Shown here: piece after piece, positions 7,466 through 13,222 of the stretch
How the letters are laid out: every line of letters begins with the position of its first letter
How positions within the stretch are numbered: position 1 is the first letter of the stretch
NCBI GenBank assembly: GCA_040882255.1
Contig: JBBEBP010000015.1
Span: forward strand, 1 to 25,985
DNA from: PWQG01 sp040882255
GTDB taxonomy: Bacteria; Pseudomonadota; Gammaproteobacteria; Pseudomonadales; Pseudohongiellaceae
Length of the DNA stretch: 25,985 nucleotides
Direction: 5' to 3'
Notes under the pieces: generated by a model
The model's database searches: none
Seen by the model: the letters and a program-made list of their open reading frames with translations, nothing else
Told to the model about the DNA's origin: nothing
Made by a program: the position numbers and the translations under genes

Positions 7466-7863
7466 TGTACCTGCTGGATACCAACATCTGCATCCATGTA
7501 CTCAAGCACCGCGACCGTCAACTGCTGCACAAATTCCGCGCCATCAGGCATCTCTGCATCTCCACCATCACGCTGGGAGAGCTGTGCTATGGCATCGAGC
7601 ATGGTGCCGCTTCGCTGCGCAAGCGTCGGTATCAACAGTTAGAGCAATTTACCAGCCAGCTACTGGTTCTGACATGGGGCGAGGAAGCGGCACGTCAGTA
7701 TGGTGTCATTCGGGCAGGACTGCGCGAACAGGGCATGATGATCGGCAACAACGACCTGTCGATTGCCGCCCATGCCCGCGCCAACTCGTCCGTGCTGGTT
7801 ACCAGCAATGTGCGGGAGTTTTCACGCATACCCGATCTGACCGTGGAAGACTGGCTGCAGTGA
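7465..7863 (+). CDS. vapC: VapC-type PIN-domain ribonuclease toxin
   Basis: PIN-domain endoribonuclease that cleaves specific RNAs, commonly initiator tRNA in the enterobacterial VapC group, when VapB is degraded. The 132-aa protein has all landmarks: MYLLDTNICIHVL (first Asp at residue 5), an Ile-Thr-Leu-Gly-Glu-Leu block near residues 34-40 with the second acidic residue, and IGNNDLSIAAHA near residues 93-104 with the third. TSNVREFSRIPDLTVEDW is the usual C-terminus. Length and motifs match the active family, so the pair appears functional. It converges on the OmpA-family gene with no obvious terminator between them. Confidence 0.93.
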   Translation: MYLLDTNICIHVLKHRDRQLLHKFRAIRHLCISTITLGELCYGIEHGAASLRKRRYQQLEQFTSQLLVLTWGEEAARQYGVIRAGLREQGMMIGNNDLSIAAHARANSSVLVTSNVREFSRIPDLTVEDWLQ

Positions 7864-7897
7864 TGGCAGGTACCCGCCCCGGTTGATCGGCGCGGCA

Positions 7898-8560
7898 CTA
7901 TGCGCGGTCCGGCGCAGCCACGATGCGCAATTCCACCCGGCGATTCTCGGAGCGTCCGGCCTCGGTATCATTGCTGGCGATGGGCTCGTCCGGCCCCATG
8001 CCCTGCATGATCAGGCGGCCCTGGCTGACGCCCTGGCTGGACAGGTAGTTGGCGACGCTGTTGGCGCGGCGCTCGGACAAGTCGTAGTTGTAGTCCCGCG
8101 CGCCGGTCGAATCCGTGTGGCCGGTGACCTGCAGGCGGGTATCGGTGAATTTGTAGAGCACTTCGGCCACTGAATCGAGAACCGGCTCGAAGTCGCTGCG
8201 GATCTGGTGGCCGTCCACCGGGAAGGTGATGTTGCCCGGCATGATCAGCTCCAGCTCGTCGCCATCCCGGCGTACGCGCACACCGGTGCCTTCGAGTTGC
8301 TCGCGCAGCTCGCTCTCCTGGGCGTCCATGTAGGCACCGATGCCGGCGCCGATAGCGCCGCAGCCCAGCGCGGCGTTGCGGGCATGCTGGCCGCTGTCAC
8401 GGGACCCGATCAGGCCACAGAGCACCGCCCCGGCCCCGCCAAAGGTGGCCGTACGGGAAGCGCGCTGCTCGCCGGTAAAGGGATCGGTGGTGCAGGCGGC
8501 CAGCACGAAGGCGGCGGCTGCGAGGGTGATGGCTTGCCGGACAGATGAACGGAACTGCAT
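7898..8560 (-). CDS. OmpA-family outer-membrane protein with glycine-zipper domain
   Basis: Envelope protein predicted to span or coat the outer membrane and bind peptidoglycan. From the ATG at 8560 it has 220 aa. An N-terminal signal ends in the lipobox-like AAAFVLAACTTDPF, so the mature protein is probably lipid-anchored on that Cys. Residues 30-75 contain a glycine-rich, glycine-zipper-like segment (GGAGAVLCGLIG, LGCGAIGAGIGAYMD). The C-terminal half is an OmpA domain with VTGHTDSTGARDYNYDLSERRANSV, the peptidoglycan-binding core, and GPDEPIASNDTEAGRSENRR. The start at 8560 is supported by AGAGGTAA 6 nt upstream. A longer frame to 8629 only adds residues encoded by a GGGACAGTCCC repeat and is rejected. 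It resembles the YiaD/PAL-like group. Confidence 0.9.
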   Translation of the reverse strand: MQFRSSVRQAITLAAAAFVLAACTTDPFTGEQRASRTATFGGAGAVLCGLIGSRDSGQHARNAALGCGAIGAGIGAYMDAQESELREQLEGTGVRVRRDGDELELIMPGNITFPVDGHQIRSDFEPVLDSVAEVLYKFTDTRLQVTGHTDSTGARDYNYDLSERRANSVANYLSSQGVSQGRLIMQGMGPDEPIASNDTEAGRSENRRVELRIVAAPDRA

Positions 8561-8590
8561 GGTATTACCTCTGAAGTGACGGGGCGAATA

Positions 8591-8617
8591 AAGAGGGACA
8601 GTCCCCCTTTTTCCGTT
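8591..8617. repeat. GGGACAGTCCC repeat, short copy
   Basis: The core GGGACAGTCCC lies at 8595-8605, followed by CCTTTTTCCG. It sits just upstream of the OmpA-family gene, with no matching second arm nearby, so it is a half-copy of the family described at 14421, 18569 and 19344. A fainter trace (GGGGACAGACAG) follows near 8658-8669. Confidence 0.75.
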
Positions 8618-8849
8618 CGCCAGGGTCATTGTATGCCCGGGCGGCGTCAGAAGATATGGGGACAGACAGTGCGGCGTTAGCTTTTCATCACCGGGCGTAC
8701 TCCGGAAAGTCCTGCTATAAAGACAGTATAGAGCTGAATCTTTACTACTATGCTATTTGTAAAGTAGCAGCGAAAGTGGGTATAGTCCGGGAGACAGTAA
8801 GATGCAGTTACATTCCGACCACGACGCAACCCCTCCAAGCGGGGCCTGT

Positions 8850-9092
8850 ATGCCAAGGTTGAGTAGTAAAAGACAAATCACCCTGCCCAAGGCCGTGTGT
8901 GACAAGGCGGGAATCCGGCAGGGAGACCAGTTCGAAATCCTGGAGCACAACGGACACATCACGCTGATCCGGCAACAGGCCGGTGCCCCCAGTGGTTTTT
9001 TGAAACACCTGCAGACTGACCCGGACGTCAGTGAAACCGAATCCCGTGACAGCGCCATTGACAAACGCAGGTCGACAAATGATCGCGGTTGA
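8850..9092 (+). CDS. AbrB-type antitoxin (VapB-like)
   Basis: DNA-binding antitoxin of the AbrB/SpoVT fold. From the ATG at 8850 it has 80 aa and opens with the classic MPRLSSKRQITLPKAVCDKA, followed by GIRQGDQFEILEHNGHITLI, the two halves of the swapped-hairpin domain. The charged tail (SETESRDSAIDKRRS) should contact the toxin. An upstream ATG at 8802 is in frame but adds residues unlike the family. The stop overlaps the start of a truncated vapC in the usual ATGA-like manner, so this antitoxin has outlived its toxin. The gap 8561-8849 before it holds only the short repeat and no other gene. Confidence 0.85.
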   Translation: MPRLSSKRQITLPKAVCDKAGIRQGDQFEILEHNGHITLIRQQAGAPSGFLKHLQTDPDVSETESRDSAIDKRRSTNDRG

Positions 9093-9165
9093 TACCAACG
9101 TACTCCTGCGGTACCTGCTAGAGGACGACCCTGATCAGCTGCAAGGCCGCAGCCGCCGGGGCTAG
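9079..9165 (+). pseudogene. VapC toxin remnant, N-terminal 28 codons only
   Basis: The ATG overlaps the end of the preceding antitoxin. The frame reads MIAVDTNVLLRYLLEDDPDQ, an unmistakable PIN-domain start with the first catalytic Asp, then loses similarity and stops at TAG 9163-9165. PIN toxins need about 125-140 residues and three or four acidic residues; this stub has one. Sequence after the break up to the rfaH stop shows no further PIN motifs, so the rest has been deleted rather than frameshifted. Confidence 0.9.
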
Positions 9166-9236
9166 CACCGTATACAGTTTTGACCGGCGTGCCAGGCAAC
9201 TGGCAGGGGTGACCGGCCTCTGACCTTCGCACTGAT

Positions 9237-9746
9237 TCAGGCCAGCGCCACCTGCGCGGCGGGTATCTCGATCTGTTGGGGACTGTGCATCAGGTTCATC
9301 AGCAGCACCACGCGCTCCTCGCCCTGCGTGGCCTGGACGATGGCCTCGATGTGACGGAAGCAGCCCTCGGTGACCACCACTCGCTGGCCGGGGCGGAACA
9401 GGGGTTCTGGCTCGGCCGCCGCCTCGCTGTGGCAACGCTGCCAAAGACCTTCGATCACCTCGTCGCTGACCGGGATCATCGTGCCGTTGAAGCTCACCAC
9501 TTTCAGCACGCCCCGCGTCGACAGCAGGCTGCGCCAGTTGGTCTGCGTGCCAAGCTGGATGAACAGGTAACCGGGGAACAGCGGCTCGTCACGCGTCTCC
9601 AGCTTGCGCCGGCGCCGGCGCTGCACCGGATGAGTGGGATTAAAGCAGTGGTACTCCTGATTGGCGAGATTCTCCAACGCACGTTGCTGCTGCTGAACCT
9701 TGCACTGCAACAGGTACCAGCGCCAGGCCTGTTCGGGTTCGTCCAT
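9237..9746 (-). CDS. rfaH: RfaH, NusG-paralogue antiterminator
   Basis: RfaH is recruited to RNA polymerase at ops sites, suppresses pausing and Rho termination, and links ribosomes to operons with poor ribosome sites, typically for surface polysaccharides. The 169-aa protein starts at the ATG at 9746, supported by GGAG 6 nt upstream. The NGN domain covers about residues 8-110: WRWYLLQCKVQQQQRALENL, then EYHCFNPTHPVQRRRRRKLE, EPLFPGYLFIQL and LLSTRGVLKVVSFNG. A short KOW-like domain begins FRPGQRVVVTEG. RPGQRV and the basic RRRRRK linker are usual in RfaH rather than NusG. It stands alone among toxin-antitoxin genes; its likely target is the ops-bearing EPS leader at 2692-2703. A possible hairpin, TGCCAG-TTGC-CTGGCA, lies just downstream near 9190-9205. 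Confidence 0.9.
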   Translation of the reverse strand: MDEPEQAWRWYLLQCKVQQQQRALENLANQEYHCFNPTHPVQRRRRRKLETRDEPLFPGYLFIQLGTQTNWRSLLSTRGVLKVVSFNGTMIPVSDEVIEGLWQRCHSEAAAEPEPLFRPGQRVVVTEGCFRHIEAIVQATQGEERVVLLMNLMHSPQQIEIPAAQVALA

Positions 9747-9789
9747 GACTCGCTCCGGAGAAGGGTCGGGTTTATTGTTTTTCGTGCAC

Positions 9790-9819
9790 ACTATAGCGCC
9801 GGTGGGCCGGGTCTGGAAA
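9790..9819 (-). promoter_or_regulatory. Possible rfaH promoter
   Basis: On the minus strand TTTCCA (9814-9819) is followed after 18 nt by TATAGT (9790-9795), about 44 nt before the rfaH ATG. Neither box is a perfect match, so this is only a candidate. It lies in the gap between the HEPN toxin stop and rfaH. Confidence 0.35.
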
Positions 9820-9859
9820 GGGGGGCAGCTTGCATTTCCCGCCCTGTATTTTTATCCAT

Positions 9860-10360
9860 TCATTTATTGTGCAGTCTGCGATCCACTTCATCCGTGAGTG
9901 CCCGGGCGACCCCAAGCAACTCGGGAACAAACGCCCGGCCACGGTCCAGAGCCTCGGCGAGGACTTGTAGATCCTCGATGTATTCATGGACCATCTGATT
10001 TCGGAGTTGCCGGTAGCTCAGCCACTCGTCGGCGGAGCTGATCCAGCCGAATTTTTCCGCCTTATCCAGGTTGTCAATCGCCGGCCCCCTGGGCTCACCA
10101 GTCCAGTCCAGCAAAGCCGGAACCAGCTTGTCCCCCAGAGTATCCTGCAGGCGGCTGAACCGGGAAACAAAAGCGTCCAGGCGTTCGGACAGCACTGGAT
10201 CATCAATCCATTGCCGGACAGCATCAGGTGTCAGGTCTTCCGTGTCGCGGAAGAGCCGTTCGGTGGTTCCGGTCAGGTGCTCTGCCTCCTTGCCGACGAT
10301 CCGGCGCAGGAAATCCAGGCGCTGTTGTAACGCCGCACGTTCAGTGCCTGCTCCTGTCAT
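9860..10360 (-). CDS. HepT-like HEPN-domain ribonuclease toxin
   Basis: HEPN toxins of MntA-HepT (type VII) modules are RNases whose active site is an R-X4-6-H-X-Y motif; the partner MntA AMPylates them on that tyrosine. This 166-aa, mainly helical protein carries RNQMVHEY near residues 119-126, an exact R-X4-H-X-Y. The surrounding DEWLSYRQLRNQMVHEYIED has the expected helix context, and EHLTGTTERLF and LDWTGEPRGPAIDNLDKAEK precede it. The start has AGGAG 8 nt upstream and no damage is visible. Directly upstream on the same strand is only a 25-codon stub of an MntA-like nucleotidyltransferase, so the toxin appears to lack its antitoxin here. Its precise family name cannot be settled by eye. 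Confidence 0.75.
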   Translation of the reverse strand: MTGAGTERAALQQRLDFLRRIVGKEAEHLTGTTERLFRDTEDLTPDAVRQWIDDPVLSERLDAFVSRFSRLQDTLGDKLVPALLDWTGEPRGPAIDNLDKAEKFGWISSADEWLSYRQLRNQMVHEYIEDLQVLAEALDRGRAFVPELLGVARALTDEVDRRLHNK

Positions 10361-10387
10361 AGCCTTACTCCTGTCCTGTCCGCCACC

Positions 10388-10465
10388 TCATGAATCGACA
10401 GGCTGCTTGAATACATTCGCGGCTTCCTGCTTGATCAGCCTGCTCTGTTCTGTGGTCAATCTCAT
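10388..10465 (-). pseudogene. MntA-like nucleotidyltransferase antitoxin remnant
   Basis: The ATG at 10465 opens a 25-codon frame, MRLTTEQSRLIKQEAANVFK, which matches the helix at the start of MNT-domain antitoxins. In intact proteins this leads straight into the strand with GSR and the catalytic GGDIDL. Here the frame reads QPVDS then TGA, and no GSR or GXD motif follows before the HEPN start at 10360. About 70-80 codons are missing. Position and orientation directly upstream of the HEPN gene support the MntA assignment. Confidence 0.65.
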
Positions 10466-10491
10466 GCTGCCAGTATAGCAGAGAGATTGTA

Positions 10492-10620
10492 ATGGCCAGC
10501 TTCCTGGAATACAGGCAGGCTCGCAGGGTACGATTTTGGATACTTGAGCATAAACTGGAACTGATGAGAAACTGGAAAAGAGCCCAGCAGTTCGAGACCC
10601 TGAGCCGAATAAGGAGTTGA
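10492..10620 (+). pseudogene. DUF4160 protein remnant, C-terminal part
   Basis: A 42-codon frame reads FLEYRQARRVRFWILEHKLE then LMRNWKRAQQFETLSRI and stops at TGA 10618-10620. The pattern aromatic-hydrophobic-W-hydrophobic-x-H-x-x-E-L-x-x-N-W is the conserved end of DUF4160 proteins, which normally have about 80-100 residues and an N-terminal half with H/D residues. That half is absent: codons before 10492 run into the back of the divergent mntA stub. DUF4160 genes commonly precede DUF2442 genes, as here (stop 2 nt before the next ATG), and are regarded as putative toxin-antitoxin partners. Confidence 0.7.
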
Positions 10621-10622
10621 TC

Positions 10623-10865
10623 ATGATCAAGATTCAATCAGCGGAGTACTGCGGAAACCACCAGATTCAACTGACCTTCTCGGACGGTGCCCAACGCGTT
10701 CTCGATCTTCATGCGTATCGAAGTACTCGCAAGGGGCCGCTTCTGGACGAACTGGAGGATGAGAATCTGGCGCGACAGTGCTATGTGGATACCGGTGCGC
10801 TTTGCTGGCCGAACGGGCTCGAACTCGCCCCAGCACCACTGTACGAACTCCAGGGAGCCGCCTGA
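10623..10865 (+). CDS. DUF2442 protein, putative antitoxin-like partner of DUF4160
   Basis: An 80-aa protein with the DUF2442 pattern: I-x-S-A-E-Y at residues 4-9, then IQLTFSDGAQRVLDLHAY, a short acidic helix (LLDELEDE), and the end block GALCWPNGLELAPAPLYEL, in which W-P-N-G and the final L-Y are the family hallmark. Function is not established; genomic pairing with DUF4160 suggests a two-gene module. The ATG at 10623 is chosen because AAGGAG ends 6 nt upstream; an in-frame TTG at 10617 is unlikely. Its partner is truncated. After the stop, the same frame stays open for about 26 more codons, which may be chance. Confidence 0.8.
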   Translation: MIKIQSAEYCGNHQIQLTFSDGAQRVLDLHAYRSTRKGPLLDELEDENLARQCYVDTGALCWPNGLELAPAPLYELQGAA

Positions 10866-10954
10866 TGCCGGGTCGACAGCAGGCTGCGCGAGAACGCCGA
10901 CGCCATTCAGGTATACAACTTCTGGAATGGTTGCATCCATCAGTCTGTCGCGGC

Positions 10955-10969
10955 TTAACCCGGGGTTAA
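10955..10969. repeat. Perfect 7-1-7 palindrome at the end of the HigA-like gene
   Basis: TTAACCC-G-GGGTTAA covers the stop codon of the HTH antitoxin gene. It lacks a T-run on either strand, so it is not an obvious terminator; it lies between the convergent DUF2442 and antitoxin genes. Confidence 0.5.
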
Positions 10970-11253
10970 TGCAATTCGCTGAATACCTCAGGGCGTTGTT
11001 CCGCAATACGCAGTAGCGCAACCGCTGGCCCCTGCGGTTCTCGCCGACCTTGTTCCCAGTCCTGGAGAGTCCTTACGCTTACTCCCATCAAGCCGGCAAA
11101 CGCCGACTGAGACATATTCAGCTTCATACGGATCACTTGGGGCGAGGAGGGCTCAGACAATGCTGTCGTACGCAGTTGGACATTGCCCTTGTTGTATTGC
11201 TTTACCTCGTCGATCCCTTCGAGGATTTCCTCTCCGATCTTGCGCTTACTCAT
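10966..11253 (-). CDS. HigA/NadS-type HTH antitoxin
   Basis: A 95-aa antitoxin of the NadS group of HigA proteins, which repress their own operon and neutralise a RelE/HigB-fold toxin encoded just upstream. Residues 1-40 are a charged toxin-contacting arm (KIGEEILEGIDEVKQYNKG). Residues 40-80 are an XRE helix-turn-helix: VIRMKLNMSQSAFAGLMGVS, then VRTLQDWEQGRREPQGPA, the latter being the NadS signature. The ATG at 11253 overlaps the TAA of a toxin remnant. No ribosome site is needed if coupled to that remnant. A 19-bp palindrome upstream of the toxin stub is the probable operator. The gene itself looks intact. Confidence 0.88.
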   Translation of the reverse strand: MSKRKIGEEILEGIDEVKQYNKGNVQLRTTALSEPSSPQVIRMKLNMSQSAFAGLMGVSVRTLQDWEQGRREPQGPAVALLRIAEQRPEVFSELH

Positions 11254-11335
11254 TCTTTAGTGCCTCCGCTATCTTCTTGAGCAGAAGGTATTTGGGCAGT
11301 AGCTTGGTGAAGTTGCTTGTCTCGATGAACAACAT
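11246..11335 (-). pseudogene. HigB/RelE-type toxin remnant with internal deletion (29 codons)
   Basis: From ATG 11335 the frame reads MLFIETSNFTKLLPKYLL, the usual first strand and helix of HigB/RelE toxins paired with NadS antitoxins, and then LKKIAEALKNE, which looks like the last helix of such toxins, before TAA overlapping the antitoxin start. Real toxins have about 100-110 residues; the central sheet with the basic catalytic residues is missing. The in-frame join keeps a short peptide and the coupling to the antitoxin start. Confidence 0.75.
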
Positions 11336-11344
11336 AGAGCTCAA

Positions 11345-11363
11345 TATACGGCATTGCCGTATA
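11345..11363. promoter_or_regulatory. Palindromic operator of the HigBA-like module
   Basis: TATACGGCA-T-TGCCGTATA is a perfect 9-1-9 palindrome whose inner edge overlaps the region just before the toxin-stub ATG (11335). XRE antitoxins bind such sites, so it is probably the autoregulatory operator. The gap 11364-11584 beyond it contains no gene I recognise. Confidence 0.65.
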
Positions 11364-11584
11364 TAAATCAATAAGCCAAATTGAGCCAGCCGTCACAAGC
11401 TTCGGAGGGTGTAACGCCGTATTCACGCGTCAGTTTGTCTGGTCGCATGCAATTTATGGTTATGAGTCTACCCCGAGCAGGTTTGGTGGCCAGCTGTTCG
11501 ACGGCACGAATTCGCTTCAATGGATTGACAGCGAAAAAACCCGGGAGCATGATGTTATAACACATGTAATAACGGAGTGTCCCC

Positions 11585-11809
11585 ATGCTTAAGGTCAAAG
11601 TTACCGCTGTCGGCAACTCGATGGGTATCTTGCTGCCCAAGGAAGCGCTCGGGAAGCTGAATGCCGAGCGCGGGGATACCCTGTACCTGGTTGAAGGTCC
11701 GGACGGCTACACACTGACAGTCTACGATCCTGAGTTTGAAGAGCAGGTCACTGCCGCACGCGGCCTCATGAAGCGTTACAAAAATGCGCTTAAAGAGCTG
11801 GCAAAATGA
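11585..11809 (+). CDS. AbrB-type antitoxin paired with Doc
   Basis: A 74-aa AbrB/MazE-like antitoxin that should repress the operon and inhibit the Doc toxin encoded next. The swapped-hairpin domain is plain: LKVKVTAVGNSMGILLPKEA, then LNAERGDTLYLVEGPDGYTL. The helical tail YDPEFEEQVTAARGLMKRYK ends in ALKELAK and resembles antitoxins of phd-like AbrB-Doc pairs. GGAG lies 8 nt before the ATG. Its last codons overlap the Doc start (ATGA). An imperfect inverted repeat around 11553-11572 (GTTATAACACATGTAATAAC) just upstream may be the operator and -10 region. Confidence 0.9.
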   Translation: MLKVKVTAVGNSMGILLPKEALGKLNAERGDTLYLVEGPDGYTLTVYDPEFEEQVTAARGLMKRYKNALKELAK

Positions 11810-12195
11810 ATGAGCCAAAGTGGCTCAAAATCAGTGTCGTCGTGCATATACATAGCCTTTTGCTGGCCGAGCATGGAGGCCTTGACGGTACGCGCGATGA
11901 AGCCCTTTTGCAGTCTGCACTGGATCGCCCCGGGAACAGGTTCGCCTGTGAGGCGGAGTGCGCCCTTCAAGACCTGGCAGCGTCGTATACTTTCGGTATA
12001 GCCCGGAACCATCCATTCGTAGATGGAAATAGGCGAACGGCCTTCGTGTGTGGAGCGCTGTTCCTGGAGTTAAACGGATTACTGGTCACCGCTTCTGAAC
12101 CTGACACTGTGGTGGTAATGGAATCGGTCGCAGCAGGAACCATGGATGAGCTCCAACTTGCGGAATGGTTCAGGTTGAATTCGACTGACTCATAA
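11806..12195 (+). CDS. doc: Doc toxin (Fic fold, death-on-curing family)
   Basis: Doc toxins phosphorylate elongation factor Tu and stop translation; they carry a Fic-fold active site. The 129-aa protein contains HPFVDGNRRTAF near residues 66-77, matching the Doc/Fic consensus H-x-F-x-D-x-N-K/R-R with the catalytic His and the phosphate-binding Asn-Arg. Family features upstream are LLAEHGGLDGTRDEALLQSA, the typical substrate-flap and helix region, and DLAASYTFGIARN. Length fits Doc (about 125). Start codon overlaps the antitoxin stop, so both are made together. No damage is visible; the pair is probably active. Confidence 0.93.
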   Translation: MNEPKWLKISVVVHIHSLLLAEHGGLDGTRDEALLQSALDRPGNRFACEAECALQDLAASYTFGIARNHPFVDGNRRTAFVCGALFLELNGLLVTASEPDTVVVMESVAAGTMDELQLAEWFRLNSTDS

Positions 12196-12221
12196 CAAAG
12201 TGGCAATGAACTGCGGAACAA

Positions 12222-12249
12222 CGGGGACTGCCCCCCCCCCGTTTTTTTC
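12222..12249. repeat. Degenerate GGGACAGTCCC-family copy
   Basis: GGGGACTGCCCCCCCCCCGT followed by a run of T resembles the right arm of the repeats at 18569 and 19344, but the core is expanded into eleven C and no partner arm is present. It lies between doc and csiV, followed by a small hairpin (AGCGC-AGGA-GCGCT). Confidence 0.5.
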
Positions 12250-12288
12250 AGCGCAGGAGCGCTGCGTTTTTCTGGTACACTTCGCCGC

Positions 12289-13098
12289 ATGAAGTATCGC
12301 CACCAGCTCACTGCCCTGCTCCTCTTCACCCTCGCTGCCGCGGCCCCTGCCGCCGTTGCGCAGGTCGACCCCTGGTACCAGGTGGAAGTGACCATTTTCG
12401 CGCACGAGGCCACCGACCTGACGCAGGAACGCTGGGAGCTGCAGACCGAGCGGGCGCTGGCCGGGGGGCTGGGTACGCGCGGGCAGATGCGGCTGGGTTC
12501 CCTGCTGGATTTCCTGGACCTGGAGGACTGGTCGGCCCTGGACCCGGGCGCCACCACCAGAGCCGCCAACCAGGCGCGCGATCCGGCACCGATCGACCGG
12601 GATGCCGGCGTTGACCCCGAACCCGCCGCCCCGCTGATCGAACCGCAGGCCTTTGAGCCGGCCGCGATCAAACTGCCGGACCACGCCCGCGATGCCTTCC
12701 TGCGCCTGCCGGACAGCGAACAGAACTTCCGCCAGACCAACCAGGCCCTGGAGCGCTCACCCGACTACCGGGTGCTGTGGCACGCCGCCTGGCGCCAGCC
12801 GATGGTGCAGGCCGATGCGACACCGTATATGCAAGTGGAAGGCGGCAGAGACATGGAAATGAACGGTACGCTGCGTGCCTACTTCAGCCCTGATACCACC
12901 CGCGTGATCCTGGACGCCGAGCTGTGGCGCACCACGGCGGTGGGCGGCGAGATGATGCGCCTGCCCCTGCAGCAAACGCGCCCCATGGTCAGCAACGATT
13001 TCCACTACCTGGATCACCCGGCGCTGGGCATCCTCGTGGAAGTGTTCCGCTACGAGCGACCGGTGGCACTGGACAACGAACTACCGGGCAACGGATAA
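12289..13098 (+). CDS. CsiV-family periplasmic peptidoglycan-binding protein
   Basis: CsiV proteins are periplasmic, linked in Vibrio cholerae to growth with D-amino acids through the penicillin-binding protein LpoA pathway. The 269-aa product has a signal peptide (residues 1-25, ending PAAVAQ) and the family opening WYQVEVTIFAHEATDLTQER, in which W-Y-x-V-E-V-x-I-F is diagnostic. The C-terminal half has YRVLWHAAWRQPM, GTLRAYFSPDTTRVILDAEL, and SNDFHYLDHPALGILVEVFR, the conserved final block. A proline- and acid-rich linker (about residues 100-130) separates the halves. In many gammaproteobacteria the gene is beside mfd; here it is instead between doc and abiEi, suggesting insertion of toxin-antitoxin genes around it. 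Confidence 0.85.
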   Translation: MKYRHQLTALLLFTLAAAAPAAVAQVDPWYQVEVTIFAHEATDLTQERWELQTERALAGGLGTRGQMRLGSLLDFLDLEDWSALDPGATTRAANQARDPAPIDRDAGVDPEPAAPLIEPQAFEPAAIKLPDHARDAFLRLPDSEQNFRQTNQALERSPDYRVLWHAAWRQPMVQADATPYMQVEGGRDMEMNGTLRAYFSPDTTRVILDAELWRTTAVGGEMMRLPLQQTRPMVSNDFHYLDHPALGILVEVFRYERPVALDNELPGNG

Positions 13099-13172
13099 CT
13101 TCTTGCTGGCAGCGCAGTATCCAGTGACAACAGGCTTGATAGCACGGTTTTCGGGATCAGTTTTACATCGAC

Positions 13173-13209
13173 TCAACAGAAGATTACATTTACTGTAACT
13201 TTCTGTTGA
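13173..13209. promoter_or_regulatory. Inverted repeat upstream of abiEi, likely operator
   Basis: TCAACAGAA (13173-13181) pairs with TTCTGTTGA (13201-13209), and TTACA (13184-13188) with TGTAA (13194-13198), all sharing the centre 13191. It ends 13 nt before the abiEi ATG. AbiEi antitoxins are known to repress their own promoter by binding inverted repeats, so this position and symmetry fit. Confidence 0.6.
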
Positions 13210-13222
13210 CCCAATACCCGAA

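Noticed and set aside
8561..8629. 23-codon extension at the start of the OmpA-family protein
   Set aside because: Encoded by a GGGACAGTCCC repeat; the ATG at 8560 has a good ribosome site and directly precedes the signal peptide.
10866..10945. Read-through extension of DUF2442
   Set aside because: Open frame after the stop has no family similarity by eye; DUF2442 already ends at its usual C-terminal block.
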